Assembly: GCA_900540045.1 (NCBI GenBank)
Contig: UQEF01000104.1
Location: forward strand, 1-8,495
Length of the DNA: 8,495 bases
From: an uncultured Eubacteriales bacterium
Lineage (GTDB): Bacteria; Bacillota; Clostridia; Christensenellales; Aristaeellaceae
Direction of reading: 5' to 3'
Part shown: positions 1 to 6,384 of the stretch, piece after piece
Layout of the letters: each line of letters starts with the position of its first letter
Position numbering within the stretch: the stretch's first letter is position 1
Made by a program: the position numbers and the translations under genes
The notes under the pieces: generated by a model
What the model was told of the DNA's origin: nothing
The model's database searches: none
Seen by the model: only the letters and a program-made list of their open reading frames with translations

Positions 1-872
1 GCAGCCCCCGCCGCGCCGCCGCCCAGGCTCTGCGCGAACATCTGCCCCATGGCCGCGCCCGCGCCCATGCCCACGCCCACGCCGGCCATGCCGCCGGGAT
101 TGGACGCGGCCTCGCGCATGGCTTCGGCGGCCTGGAACTGCGCGTAGCGGTTCAGATCGCCCGCCACGCCCATCGAGGTGCGGCGGTCGATGGCCTTTTC
201 GACCTCTTCGGGCAGGCTGATGTTTTCAATCACGAAGCCGCACAGCTCAAGGCCCAGCCCCTCCACACGGGGGGCGAGGGTTTCCAGCGCGCGGCGGGAA
301 AGCTCGTCGTACTTGCTCGCCAGGTCCAGCGCGGGGATGCCGCTCTCGGCGATGGCGTCGCTCAGCGCGCTCACGGCGAGGCTGCGGATCTGGCCCTCTA
401 CGCCCTCGGTGGTAAAGAGGGAGCTGGTGCCGAACACCTCGCGCATGAAGGCGGCGGGGTCCTTGACCCGGAAGGAGAAGGACCCGAACGCGCGCACGCG
501 GATCATGCCAAACTCGCTGTCGCGCATCATCACGGGGTTGGCGGTGCCCCACTTGCGGTCCATGAACTGCCGGGTGGAGACGAAGTACACGTCGCTTTTG
601 AAGGGCGAGTTGAAGCCGAACTTCCACGCGCGCAGCGCCGTCATCACGGGCAGGTTGCGGGTGGTCAGCTCGTAGCGTCCGGGGCCGAACACGTCGGCCA
701 GCCGGCCCTCGTCCACAAAGACGGCGGCCTGGCTCTCGCGCACGGTGAGCTGCGCGCCCATCATGATCTCCTTGCCGTTCATGTCGTATTTGTGCACCAG
801 CGTGTCGCTCGAATCATCGGTCCATTCGATGACGTCAATCAGCTGGCCGCGAACCATGTCAAACAGTCCCAT
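1..872 (-). CDS. SPFH-domain (virion core protein-like, YdjI-type) protein, C-terminus cut by window edge
   Basis: 290 residues are visible from the ATG at 872; the 3' end lies beyond the left edge. The start follows an AAGGAGAGG ribosome binding site. The N-terminus (MGLFDMVRGQLIDVIEW) and the stretch around residues 45-70 (RESQAAVFVDEGRLADVFGPGRYEL), followed by a long beta-rich SPFH/band-7 core with FGSFSFRVKDP near 129-139 and a helical part to about 250, match the family of Bacillus YdjI and 'virion core protein' homologues. From about 258 the chain becomes Gly/Ala/Met-rich (GGMAGVGVGMGAG); in relatives such a linker often leads to a C-terminal zinc ribbon, which would lie outside the window. 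No signal peptide or clear membrane span is visible, so it probably acts as a peripheral membrane scaffold; in Bacillus the ydj genes are tied to envelope stress. It lies 39 bp downstream of the pseudo-receiver gene, likely in the same operon. Family call good; exact role unknown. Confidence 0.85.
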   Translation of the reverse strand, partial: MGLFDMVRGQLIDVIEWTDDSSDTLVHKYDMNGKEIMMGAQLTVRESQAAVFVDEGRLADVFGPGRYELTTRNLPVMTALRAWKFGFNSPFKSDVYFVSTRQFMDRKWGTANPVMMRDSEFGMIRVRAFGSFSFRVKDPAAFMREVFGTSSLFTTEGVEGQIRSLAVSALSDAIAESGIPALDLASKYDELSRRALETLAPRVEGLGLELCGFVIENISLPEEVEKAIDRRTSMGVAGDLNRYAQFQAAEAMREAASNPGGMAGVGVGMGAGAAMGQMFAQSLGGGAAGA

Positions 873-911
873 CGGCGAATCCTCTCCTTCATCCAAAAAT
901 CGTGCGGCGGC

Positions 912-1706
912 TCAGATCGCGTCGTTTTCGGCGGCGAAGTCGCACAGCCCGGCGATGCGCCGCACCTCCAGCACCTTCAGCGCGAGGCCCAGGTACCGGG
1001 CGATCTGCTCGATGGTCTCCTGCACGTATTCAAAGGCGGCGTTTTCGCTCAGCCCCTCGGCCTCGTCGCGGGGATAGCACAGCACGCGCACCTCCTGCGG
1101 GGAGACGACCGCCACCCGCAGCAGCATATGCCCGTGCTCGCGGCCGAAGAAGTTGCGCAGGGCGATTTCCAGGCGCTCGCCGCCGTAGTGCCAGCGCTCG
1201 GTCATGAAGCCGTCGTCCTCGGGCACGCCCAGGCGGGCAAGCACGCAGGGCACGCCGGGGCGCATGGCGCAGCGGTACAGCTTCAGCCCGCGCACGATGT
1301 CCTCCGCGGTGGGCTCCAGCCCGCCGATCACCCGGCGCAGCCAGCGTGCGCGCTGCTTTTCCATCATGTAGGCGGGGTCGTACTCGTCGTTGGAGTCGTC
1401 GGCGCGCAGGCGGGTGAGCAGGTTCACCGTCTGGCGCACCGTTTCCAGCTGCGTTTTTGCGTCGGCCTCGATGGCGAATACCGGCATGGCGGGCGCCTGT
1501 CGGTCCAGATAGTCCGCCAGCGGCGCAAAGACGGGCGCATCCTCCACGGCGATCGCGTCGATGGGATGCTTCTTCATGCACTCCACGGCGTCCTCCACCG
1601 TCTCGCGCACGCGCGGGGGCTTGACGCCCAGCGCTTCCCACCCCGCCATGGAGGCCAGCATGTCTTTTGTAGCCTGGTTCGTGGTGACGATCAGCAGTCT
1701 GTACAC
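912..1706 (-). CDS. Orphan pseudo-response regulator: degenerate receiver domain, no HTH
   Basis: 264 aa from a GTG start at 1706, chosen because GGAGGG lies 6 bp upstream and the frame then begins (M)YRLLIVTTN, the usual start of a receiver domain; the open frame continues upstream but that part has no family character. Residues 1-100 resemble the receiver of YesN/AraC-type regulators, including the WEALG motif at 23-27. The acidic pair that should follow LIV is replaced by TTN (8-10), the phosphoacceptor aspartate aligns with E55 (AIAVED), and the conserved KP near the domain end is not seen. Residues about 140-250 (LKLYRCAMRPGVPCVLARL... EYVQETIEQIARYLGLAL) recall the GGDEF-like middle domain of the same regulators. 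The C-terminal AraC helix-turn-helix pair is absent, so direct DNA binding is doubtful; a protein-interaction or ligand-sensing role is an inference. First gene of the minus-strand unit, ahead of the SPFH gene. Confidence 0.75.
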   Translation of the reverse strand: MYRLLIVTTNQATKDMLASMAGWEALGVKPPRVRETVEDAVECMKKHPIDAIAVEDAPVFAPLADYLDRQAPAMPVFAIEADAKTQLETVRQTVNLLTRLRADDSNDEYDPAYMMEKQRARWLRRVIGGLEPTAEDIVRGLKLYRCAMRPGVPCVLARLGVPEDDGFMTERWHYGGERLEIALRNFFGREHGHMLLRVAVVSPQEVRVLCYPRDEAEGLSENAAFEYVQETIEQIARYLGLALKVLEVRRIAGLCDFAAENDAI

Positions 1707-1743
1707 TCGTTTCCCTCCATATGCCTGTCCGGATTCGACATTT

Positions 1744-1772
1744 ATTATACAATGACGTGCGTCAAATTTCAA
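1744..1772 (-). promoter_or_regulatory. Sigma-A type promoter for the pseudo-regulator/SPFH unit
   Basis: Read on the minus strand: -35 TTGAAA (1767-1772), spacer of exactly 17 bp, -10 TATAAT (1744-1749). Transcription would begin near 1737, giving a leader of about 30 nt before the GTG at 1706. This is one of the few AT-rich spots in a GC-rich window, which strengthens the call. Confidence 0.85.
1753..1764. promoter_or_regulatory. Palindrome inside the promoter spacer, candidate operator
   Basis: TGACG-TG-CGTCA is an inverted repeat with 5-bp arms, sitting between the -35 and -10 elements of the minus-strand promoter. A repressor bound there would block RNA polymerase. Five-bp arms can arise by chance, so the position is the main argument. 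Confidence 0.4.
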
Positions 1773-1859
1773 TGCCCGGCAAAATTTGCGCCCCGGCGCG
1801 GGCATCCCCTCCCCCTCCCCGAAAGGAGCCCGAACCCGTCCGCCGCCCCGCGCTCCGCA

Positions 1860-1888
1860 TTGCTTTTCTCGGGCAACTGCGGTATACT
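1860..1888 (+). promoter_or_regulatory. Sigma-A type promoter for the glycosyltransferase (and perhaps feo) run
   Basis: -35 TTGCTT (1860-1865), 17-bp spacer, -10 TATACT (1883-1888). Transcription would start near 1895, about 40 nt before the ATG at 1937, which is preceded by a full AAAGGAGGT ribosome binding site (1917-1925). Divergent from the minus-strand promoter, the two -35 elements being about 90 bp apart. No Fur or DtxR box was recognised beside it. Confidence 0.8.
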
Positions 1889-1936
1889 GTGTAGGCGAAA
1901 ACGCCTTTTTTTCCCGAAAGGAGGTCCCCATCCGGC

Positions 1937-3259
1937 ATGCGCATCACCATGATCTGCATAGGCTCCACCGGCGACGTGCGCCCCTACCTGGTGTTGGGGC
2001 GCGAGCTCAGGCGCCGGGGGCATGAGGTGTCCATCTGCGCCTTTGCCAATTTTGCTTCCGCCGTGAAGGCCGAGGGGCTGGGCTTCAAGCCCGTCAGCGG
2101 CGATGTGAAAACCTTCATGGCCAATCTGATGAACGGGGCCAATGGCGTGGCGTTTCTCAAGCAGGTGCGCGACACCCTGCGGGAGTTTATCGAGCCGTTC
2201 CTTGCCGATCTGGAGGCCGCCACGGAGGACGCGCAGGCCATCGTGGGCACCTATTTCGGGCAGGTGTTCCAGTCCCTGGCGGAGATGCGGCATGTGCCCT
2301 ATGTGCAGACGCAGTATTTCCCCATCGACCCCAACCCGCAGGCGCCCATCGCGTCGGCGCCGGGCCAGCGGGTGGGCAAGGCGTGGAACCTGGCGACCTA
2401 CCAGCTGGGCCACCTGCTCATCAGCACGCTTGAGAAATACTACCTCTCCGACTGGCGGCAGTCGCGCGGCATGAGCCCCCGAAAGCTGGAGGCGGCGCCG
2501 TGCTATGAGCTGTGCGGGCACCTGATTCCGGTGCTCTATGCCATCAGCCCGCTGATTATGCCCCGGCCCGCGCGCTGGGGGGAGAACATCCACATGACGG
2601 GCTTCTGGCTGGACCGGCGCGAGAGCACCTACCAGCCGGACCCGGCGCTCGCGGATTTTCTCGCCGCGGGTGAAAAGCCCGTCTATATCGGCTTTGGCTC
2701 GATGACCGCCGGCGACATGGCCGAGACGCTGGACATCGCGCGCGAGGCCGTGCTTCTCAGCGGGGTGCGCGCGGTTCTGTCCACCGGCTGGGGCGGCGTG
2801 GACGTGCCCCCGGCGGAAAACCTGTACGTGGCGGGCTTCGTGCCGCATGACTGGCTGTTTGACCGGGTGAGCGCCGTGGTGCATCACGGCGGCGCGGGCA
2901 CCACGGCGGCGGGCATCACGGCGGGACGGCCCACGCTGGTGGTGCCCTTCGGAGGCGACCAGCCCTTCTGGGCGACGCGCGTGCAGGCGCTGGGCCTCGG
3001 CCCGCATGCCATCCCGCGCGACCGGCTGACCGCGCCGCGCCTGGCGCGCGCCCTCGTCGACCTCACCGAGACGCCGAAGTACCGCGTGGCCGCGCGCGAG
3101 CTGGGCGAACGCCTGCGCCTGGAGCAGGGCGAGTTCATCGCGGCCAACATCATCGAGCACGAGCTGCGCAAATGGCTGCGCGAGGAGGACCGGGCCCCCG
3201 ACCCGGTGCTGGAGCACAACCACGCCGAGCCGCCCGTGCCCGCCGGGCCGCCGGACTGA
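1937..3259 (+). CDS. Glycosyltransferase, GT1/UGT family (sterol/MurG-like fold)
   Basis: 440 aa; start fixed by AAAGGAGGT 11 bp upstream. The N-terminal Rossmann half opens with MRITMICIGSTGDVRPYL (G9-S10-T11-G12-D13, acceptor-side loop), as in UDP-glucose:sterol and macrolide-type glycosyltransferases. The C-terminal half carries the nucleotide-sugar signature: VYIGFGSM (249-256), HHGGAGTT (316-323) and FGGDQPFWA (338-346), where H317 and D341-Q342 are expected to contact the donor phosphate and sugar. It therefore probably transfers a hexose from a UDP-sugar to a lipid or small hydrophobic acceptor on the inner face of the membrane; the acceptor cannot be read from sequence. There is no signal peptide. 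The tail after about 415 is acidic and Pro-rich and probably disordered. First gene after the promoter; feoA begins 36 bp downstream with no separate promoter seen, so co-transcription with iron uptake is possible but may be coincidental. Confidence 0.9.
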   Translation: MRITMICIGSTGDVRPYLVLGRELRRRGHEVSICAFANFASAVKAEGLGFKPVSGDVKTFMANLMNGANGVAFLKQVRDTLREFIEPFLADLEAATEDAQAIVGTYFGQVFQSLAEMRHVPYVQTQYFPIDPNPQAPIASAPGQRVGKAWNLATYQLGHLLISTLEKYYLSDWRQSRGMSPRKLEAAPCYELCGHLIPVLYAISPLIMPRPARWGENIHMTGFWLDRRESTYQPDPALADFLAAGEKPVYIGFGSMTAGDMAETLDIAREAVLLSGVRAVLSTGWGGVDVPPAENLYVAGFVPHDWLFDRVSAVVHHGGAGTTAAGITAGRPTLVVPFGGDQPFWATRVQALGLGPHAIPRDRLTAPRLARALVDLTETPKYRVAARELGERLRLEQGEFIAANIIEHELRKWLREEDRAPDPVLEHNHAEPPVPAGPPD

Positions 3260-3279
3260 CGGCCCCAACATCCTGCCTG

Positions 3280-3293
3280 AAAGGTGGTCCTTT
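3280..3293 (+). promoter_or_regulatory. Small hairpin covering the feoA ribosome binding site
   Basis: AAAGG-TGGT-CCTTT forms a 5-bp stem with a 4-nt loop. The left arm and loop are the Shine-Dalgarno sequence itself (AAAGGTGG), and the right arm ends 2 nt before the ATG; allowing one bulged T extends the pairing to TGAAAGG/CCTTTTCA. It could damp feoA translation. The stem is weak, so this is only a candidate. Confidence 0.3.
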
Positions 3294-3295
3294 TC

Positions 3296-3523
3296 ATGGA
3301 GACCCGAACCCTGGCCGACCTCAAACCCGGCGAGAGCGGCGTGGTAGCCGCCGTCGGCGGCGAGGACGCGCTTCACCGCCACCTGCTGGACATGGGCATC
3401 ACGCCCGGCGTGACCGTGCTCCTGCAAAAAACCGCCCCCATGGGCGACCCGGTGGAGATCCACCTGCGCGGCTACGCCCTGACCCTGCGCCTGGACGACG
3501 CCAGAAAAATCACCCTCCGGTGA
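3296..3523 (+). CDS. feoA: FeoA, ferrous iron transport accessory protein
   Basis: 75 aa, usual length for FeoA. Small SH3-like beta-barrel protein of the cytosol that binds or regulates the FeoB iron channel. Typical features are the opening TRTLADLKPGESGVV (3-17), LLDMGITPGVTV (30-41) and the closing GYALTLRLDDARKI (59-72), the diagnostic FeoA end motif. The ATG at 3296 is preferred over the in-frame GTG at 3284 because the AAAGGTGG ribosome binding site lies 8 bp before the ATG and overlaps the GTG, and family proteins begin close to this Met. Located 73 bp upstream of feoB in the standard order. Confidence 0.95.
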   Translation: METRTLADLKPGESGVVAAVGGEDALHRHLLDMGITPGVTVLLQKTAPMGDPVEIHLRGYALTLRLDDARKITLR

Positions 3524-3527
3524 GCGC

Positions 3528-3559
3528 CGGAAAAGATCGGCGCCAGCCGGGCTTTTCCG
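3528..3559 (+). other. Stem-loop between feoA and feoB
   Basis: CGGAAAAG (3528-3535) pairs perfectly with CTTTTCCG (3552-3559), and an inner stem CGGC-GCCA-GCCG (3538-3549) stacks on it. No U-tract follows, so it is not a standard terminator; it may be an RNA processing or stability element adjusting the feoA to feoB ratio. A TTTATAG-rich stretch then leads into feoB. Confidence 0.45.
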
Positions 3560-3596
3560 ACGAGCGACAGCTTTTATAGAAAAGAGCGACTTTTTC

Positions 3597-5702
3597 ATGC
3601 AATACACCTTTGCCTTGGCCGGTAACCAGAACAGCGGCAAAACCACCCTCTTCAACCAGCTCACCGGCAGCAGCCAGCACGTGGGCAACTGGCCCGGCGT
3701 GACGGTCGAAAAAAAGACCGGCGCGATGCTGCACCATCATCACGGTCAGCAGACCCACCTGGGCCTGCCGCGGCGCTTCCGGCGCGCGCATGAAAACGGG
3801 CAGGCGGTGCCGGATAAGTATTCGGACGTAACCATCGTGGATTTGCCGGGCATCTATTCCCTCAGCCCCTATTCGATGGAGGAAATCGTCAGCCGCAACT
3901 TCATCGTCCGGGAGAAGCCCGACGTGGTCATCAACATCGTGGACGCCACCAACCTTGAACGCAACCTCTACCTGACCCTTCAGCTGCTCCAGCTGGGGCG
4001 GCCCGTGGTGGTAGCCCTCAACATGATGGACGAGGTGCGCAGCCACGGCGACGTCATCGACCTGGCGGCCATGGAGAAGGGGCTGGGCGTGCCGGTGGTG
4101 GCGATCTGCGCGCGCAAGGGCGAGGGCCTGGACGAGCTGGTGCGCCGCGCGATGGACGCGGCGGAGAACCACCGTCTCCCGCCGAAGCTGGATATCTGCA
4201 CCGGGGCGGCGCACAAGGCGCTGCACGCGATCCAGCATCTGGTGGAGCAGCCGGCGCAGGCGCACGGCATGACCTCGCGCTACGCGGCGACCAAGCTCTT
4301 CGAGGGCGACGCGCCCATGATGGAGGAGCTGGACCTTTCCGAGGACACGCGGCACATCATCGAGGAGATTCTCTCCGCCATGGAGCGGGAGGTGGGCATG
4401 GAGCGCGCGGCGGTGATGGCCGATACGCGCTACCGCTTCATCGAAAAGCTGCTCGCCACCTGCTACACGCGCGCCACGGAGGAGGGCGGCACCCTCACCG
4501 ACCGGCTGGACCGGGTGCTCACGCATCCGCTGCTTGCGATTCCGGTGTTTTTGCTCATGATGCTGCTGGTGTTCTACATCACCTTCGGCCCGATCGGCAC
4601 ATGGCTGGCGGACGGCTTTGCCGCGCTGGTGCAGCAGGGGGTGGACGCGCTGGCGGCGGCGCTGGCGGGCCTGGGCGTGGCCGGCTGGGTGCGCAGCCTT
4701 CTGGTGGACGGCGCGCTCACGGGCGTGGGAAGCGTGCTTTCGTTCCTGCCCACGATTCTGCTGCTGTTCTTGCTCCTGTCCATTCTGGAGGACAGCGGCT
4801 ATATGGCCCGCGCGGCGTTCCTCATGGATAAGCCGCTTCGAAAGCTCGGCCTCAACGGACGGGCCTTCATCCCGATGATGATGGGCTTCGGCTGCACGGT
4901 GCCCGCCGTGATGAGCGCCCGCAGCATGAACAACCAGCGCGACCGGCGCTTCACTATCCTCCTGACGCCCTTCATGAGCTGCGGGGCCAAGGTGCCCATC
5001 TATGCGCTCTTCACCCGCGCGTTCTTCGGCGGCCATCAGGTGCTGGTGATGAGCGCCTTCTACCTCACCGGCGTTGCGGTTTCCATCGTCGTGGGGCTGA
5101 TTCTCAAGCATACCGCCTTTCACGGCGACGCCGCGCCCTTCATCATGGAGCTGCCCGCCTACCGCCTGCCCGCGCCGCGCAACGTGGCCCGGCAGCTGTG
5201 GGATAAGGCCAGCGATTTCTTAAAGCGCGCCTTCACCGTCATCTTTCTGGCCACCATGGTGGTGTGGTTTTTGCAGTACTTCACCTTCACCCTCTCGCCC
5301 GCGCCCGATATGGCGCACAGCATGCTCGGCGTCATCGCCGGCGCCATCGCGCCGGTGTTCGCCCCGGCGGGCTTTGGCACGGTGGAGGCGTCCACCGCGG
5401 TGCTCACCGGCGTCATGGCCAAGGAGAGCGTGGTCAGCACCCTGAGCGTGCTGGCCGGGGTGGACCCCGACAGCGCGCAGATGGTCACCGCCCTGCACGC
5501 GGTGTTCCCCACGGTGCTGCAGGCGGTTTCGTTCCTGACCTTCGTGCTGCTCTACATGCCCTGCGTGGCGGCCTATGCCGCCATGCGCCGCGAGATGGAG
5601 AGCGGCCGCCTGGCCACCCTGGCCGTGGCGGGGCAGACGGTGCTGGCCTGGGCCGCGGCCACGCTGGTGTTCCAGGTGGGGCGGCTTCTGGTCCTTGGCT
5701 GA
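3597..5702 (+). CDS. feoB: FeoB, ferrous iron transporter with N-terminal G domain
   Basis: 701 aa membrane protein importing Fe2+ through a G-protein-linked pore. G domain: G1 GNQNSGKTT (9-17), switch I around NWPGVTVE (31-38), G3 DLPG (82-85), G4 NMMD (142-145), G5 near CAR (171-173). A helical GDI-like spacer follows to about 305. Membrane part from about 310: LLAIPVFLLMMLLVFYITF, SFLPTILLLFLLLSI (382-396), the EDSGYMARAAF gate motif (398-408), GFGCTVPA with C433, TPFMSCGAKVP with C462, MAKESVVSTL (607-616) and LLYMPCVAAYAAM (651-663). The two Cys-bearing motifs mark the metal path. Residues 41-77 are longer than usual and His-rich (H46-H49, H54, H65), an insertion between switch I and G3. 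The ribosome binding site is weak (GAAAAGAG, 9 bp before ATG), which suggests dependence on feoA translation or on the upstream stem-loop. Complete, no frameshift. Confidence 0.96.
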   Translation: MQYTFALAGNQNSGKTTLFNQLTGSSQHVGNWPGVTVEKKTGAMLHHHHGQQTHLGLPRRFRRAHENGQAVPDKYSDVTIVDLPGIYSLSPYSMEEIVSRNFIVREKPDVVINIVDATNLERNLYLTLQLLQLGRPVVVALNMMDEVRSHGDVIDLAAMEKGLGVPVVAICARKGEGLDELVRRAMDAAENHRLPPKLDICTGAAHKALHAIQHLVEQPAQAHGMTSRYAATKLFEGDAPMMEELDLSEDTRHIIEEILSAMEREVGMERAAVMADTRYRFIEKLLATCYTRATEEGGTLTDRLDRVLTHPLLAIPVFLLMMLLVFYITFGPIGTWLADGFAALVQQGVDALAAALAGLGVAGWVRSLLVDGALTGVGSVLSFLPTILLLFLLLSILEDSGYMARAAFLMDKPLRKLGLNGRAFIPMMMGFGCTVPAVMSARSMNNQRDRRFTILLTPFMSCGAKVPIYALFTRAFFGGHQVLVMSAFYLTGVAVSIVVGLILKHTAFHGDAAPFIMELPAYRLPAPRNVARQLWDKASDFLKRAFTVIFLATMVVWFLQYFTFTLSPAPDMAHSMLGVIAGAIAPVFAPAGFGTVEASTAVLTGVMAKESVVSTLSVLAGVDPDSAQMVTALHAVFPTVLQAVSFLTFVLLYMPCVAAYAAMRREMESGRLATLAVAGQTVLAWAAATLVFQVGRLLVLG

Positions 5703-5714
5703 GGAGGATGTGCA

Positions 5715-5873
5715 ATGGGCCTTGTGCTGGATCTGGTAATTCTGGCCGCGCTGCTGGCGTGGGCCATCTGGGCGCTTCTGCGCCTGCGCCGGCGCCGCGG
5801 CTGCAGCGGCTGTGCCGGGTGCCCCTATGCGGGCTCCTGCAAAACCCAACGGGGAGACGATTCGCATGACTGA
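5715..5873 (+). CDS. FeoB-associated Cys-rich membrane protein
   Basis: 52 aa, starting at the ATG at 5715, 7 bp after a clean GGAGG (5703-5707), 12 bp downstream of the feoB stop. One N-terminal transmembrane helix (LVLDLVILAALLAWAIWALL, 3-22) is followed by a basic patch LRRRR and a cysteine cluster C30-x2-C33-x2-C36-x5-C42, ending in a short polar tail (QRGDDSHD). Size, topology and position match the small Firmicutes family found just after FeoB, thought to help iron handling at the cytosolic mouth of the transporter. The positive residues after the helix predict the Cys cluster is cytoplasmic. The last 8 bp overlap the start of nrdG, so the two are translationally linked. Confidence 0.9.
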   Translation: MGLVLDLVILAALLAWAIWALLRLRRRRGCSGCAGCPYAGSCKTQRGDDSHD

Positions 5874-6384
5874 TACCATCCGCCTCTACGGCCTTGTGAC
5901 CGATTCCATCGTGGACGGGCCCGGCTTCCGCACGTCCATCTTCACGCAGGGATGCCCGCACCACTGCCCCGGCTGCCATAATCCCGGCAGCCACGACTTT
6001 GACGCGGGCACGGTCTATTCCCTGTCCGACGTGGAAGCGAAGTTTTCCAAAAATCCCCTGCTGGACGGCGTGACCCTCACCGGGGGCGAGCCGTTCTGCC
6101 AGGCGGCGGCGTGCGCGGAGCTGGCGCAGCGCGCGCACGCGCGGGGCCTGAACGTGTGGACCTACACCGGCTATACCTATGAAAAGCTCCTTGACATGGC
6201 CGCCTCGGACCCCGACGTGGCCGCGCTGCTTGACGCCACCGACGTGCTGGTGGACGGCCCGTTCGTCCTTTCCGAGCGCTCGCTGGAGCTGGACTTCCGC
6301 GGCAGCCGCAACCAGCGCCTGATCGACCTCAATCGCACCCGCGCCGCGGGTGAAATCGTGCTCTACACCCCGCCGGAGTGGTAG
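5866..6384 (+). CDS. nrdG: NrdG, anaerobic ribonucleoside-triphosphate reductase activating protein (radical SAM)
   Basis: 172 aa. A [4Fe-4S] radical-SAM enzyme that cleaves S-adenosylmethionine to create the glycyl radical on NrdD, allowing oxygen-free deoxynucleotide synthesis. The C30-x3-C34-x2-C37 motif in TQGCPHHCPGCHNP, the GGEP loop (73-76), VDGPFV (129-134) and the RGSRNQR end motif (145-151) are all typical. The start at 5866 gives the family N-terminus (MTDTIRLYGLVTDSIVDGPG) and has GGGGAG 9 bp upstream, inside the preceding gene; upstream in-frame codons belong to that gene's DNA in another frame. nrdG normally neighbours nrdD, which is absent here, so NrdD must be elsewhere or outside the window. 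Placement behind feo genes fits its iron need. No promoter of its own was seen. Confidence 0.94.
   Translation: MTDTIRLYGLVTDSIVDGPGFRTSIFTQGCPHHCPGCHNPGSHDFDAGTVYSLSDVEAKFSKNPLLDGVTLTGGEPFCQAAACAELAQRAHARGLNVWTYTGYTYEKLLDMAASDPDVAALLDATDVLVDGPFVLSERSLELDFRGSRNQRLIDLNRTRAAGEIVLYTPPEW

Noticed and set aside
1744..1764. TTGACG as the -35 element of the minus-strand promoter
   Set aside because: Only 10 bp separate it from TATAAT; TTGAAA at 17 bp is the workable element.
1707..1936. Fur or DtxR-type iron box at the divergent promoters
   Set aside because: No AT-rich palindrome of the expected kind; the only palindrome is the short GC-centred one at 1753-1764.
792..1952. Plus-strand open frame of 386 codons opposite the pseudo-regulator
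   Set aside because: No domain, crosses the divergent promoter region, and has no ribosome binding site; the opposite strand carries the receiver-like protein with a good GTG start.
3284..3295. GTG at 3284 as the feoA start
   Set aside because: It overlaps the ribosome binding site that serves the ATG at 3296 and adds residues not typical of FeoA.
1769..3688. Minus-strand open frame of 639 codons opposite the glycosyltransferase and feoA
   Set aside because: Composition is His/Arg/Gly/Ala filler without a domain and it lies opposite two well-supported genes. Long antisense frames are expected at this GC content.
3510..5123. Minus-strand open frame of 537 codons opposite feoB
   Set aside because: Rich in His, Gln and Arg with no recognisable family; a GC shadow of the feoB reading frame.
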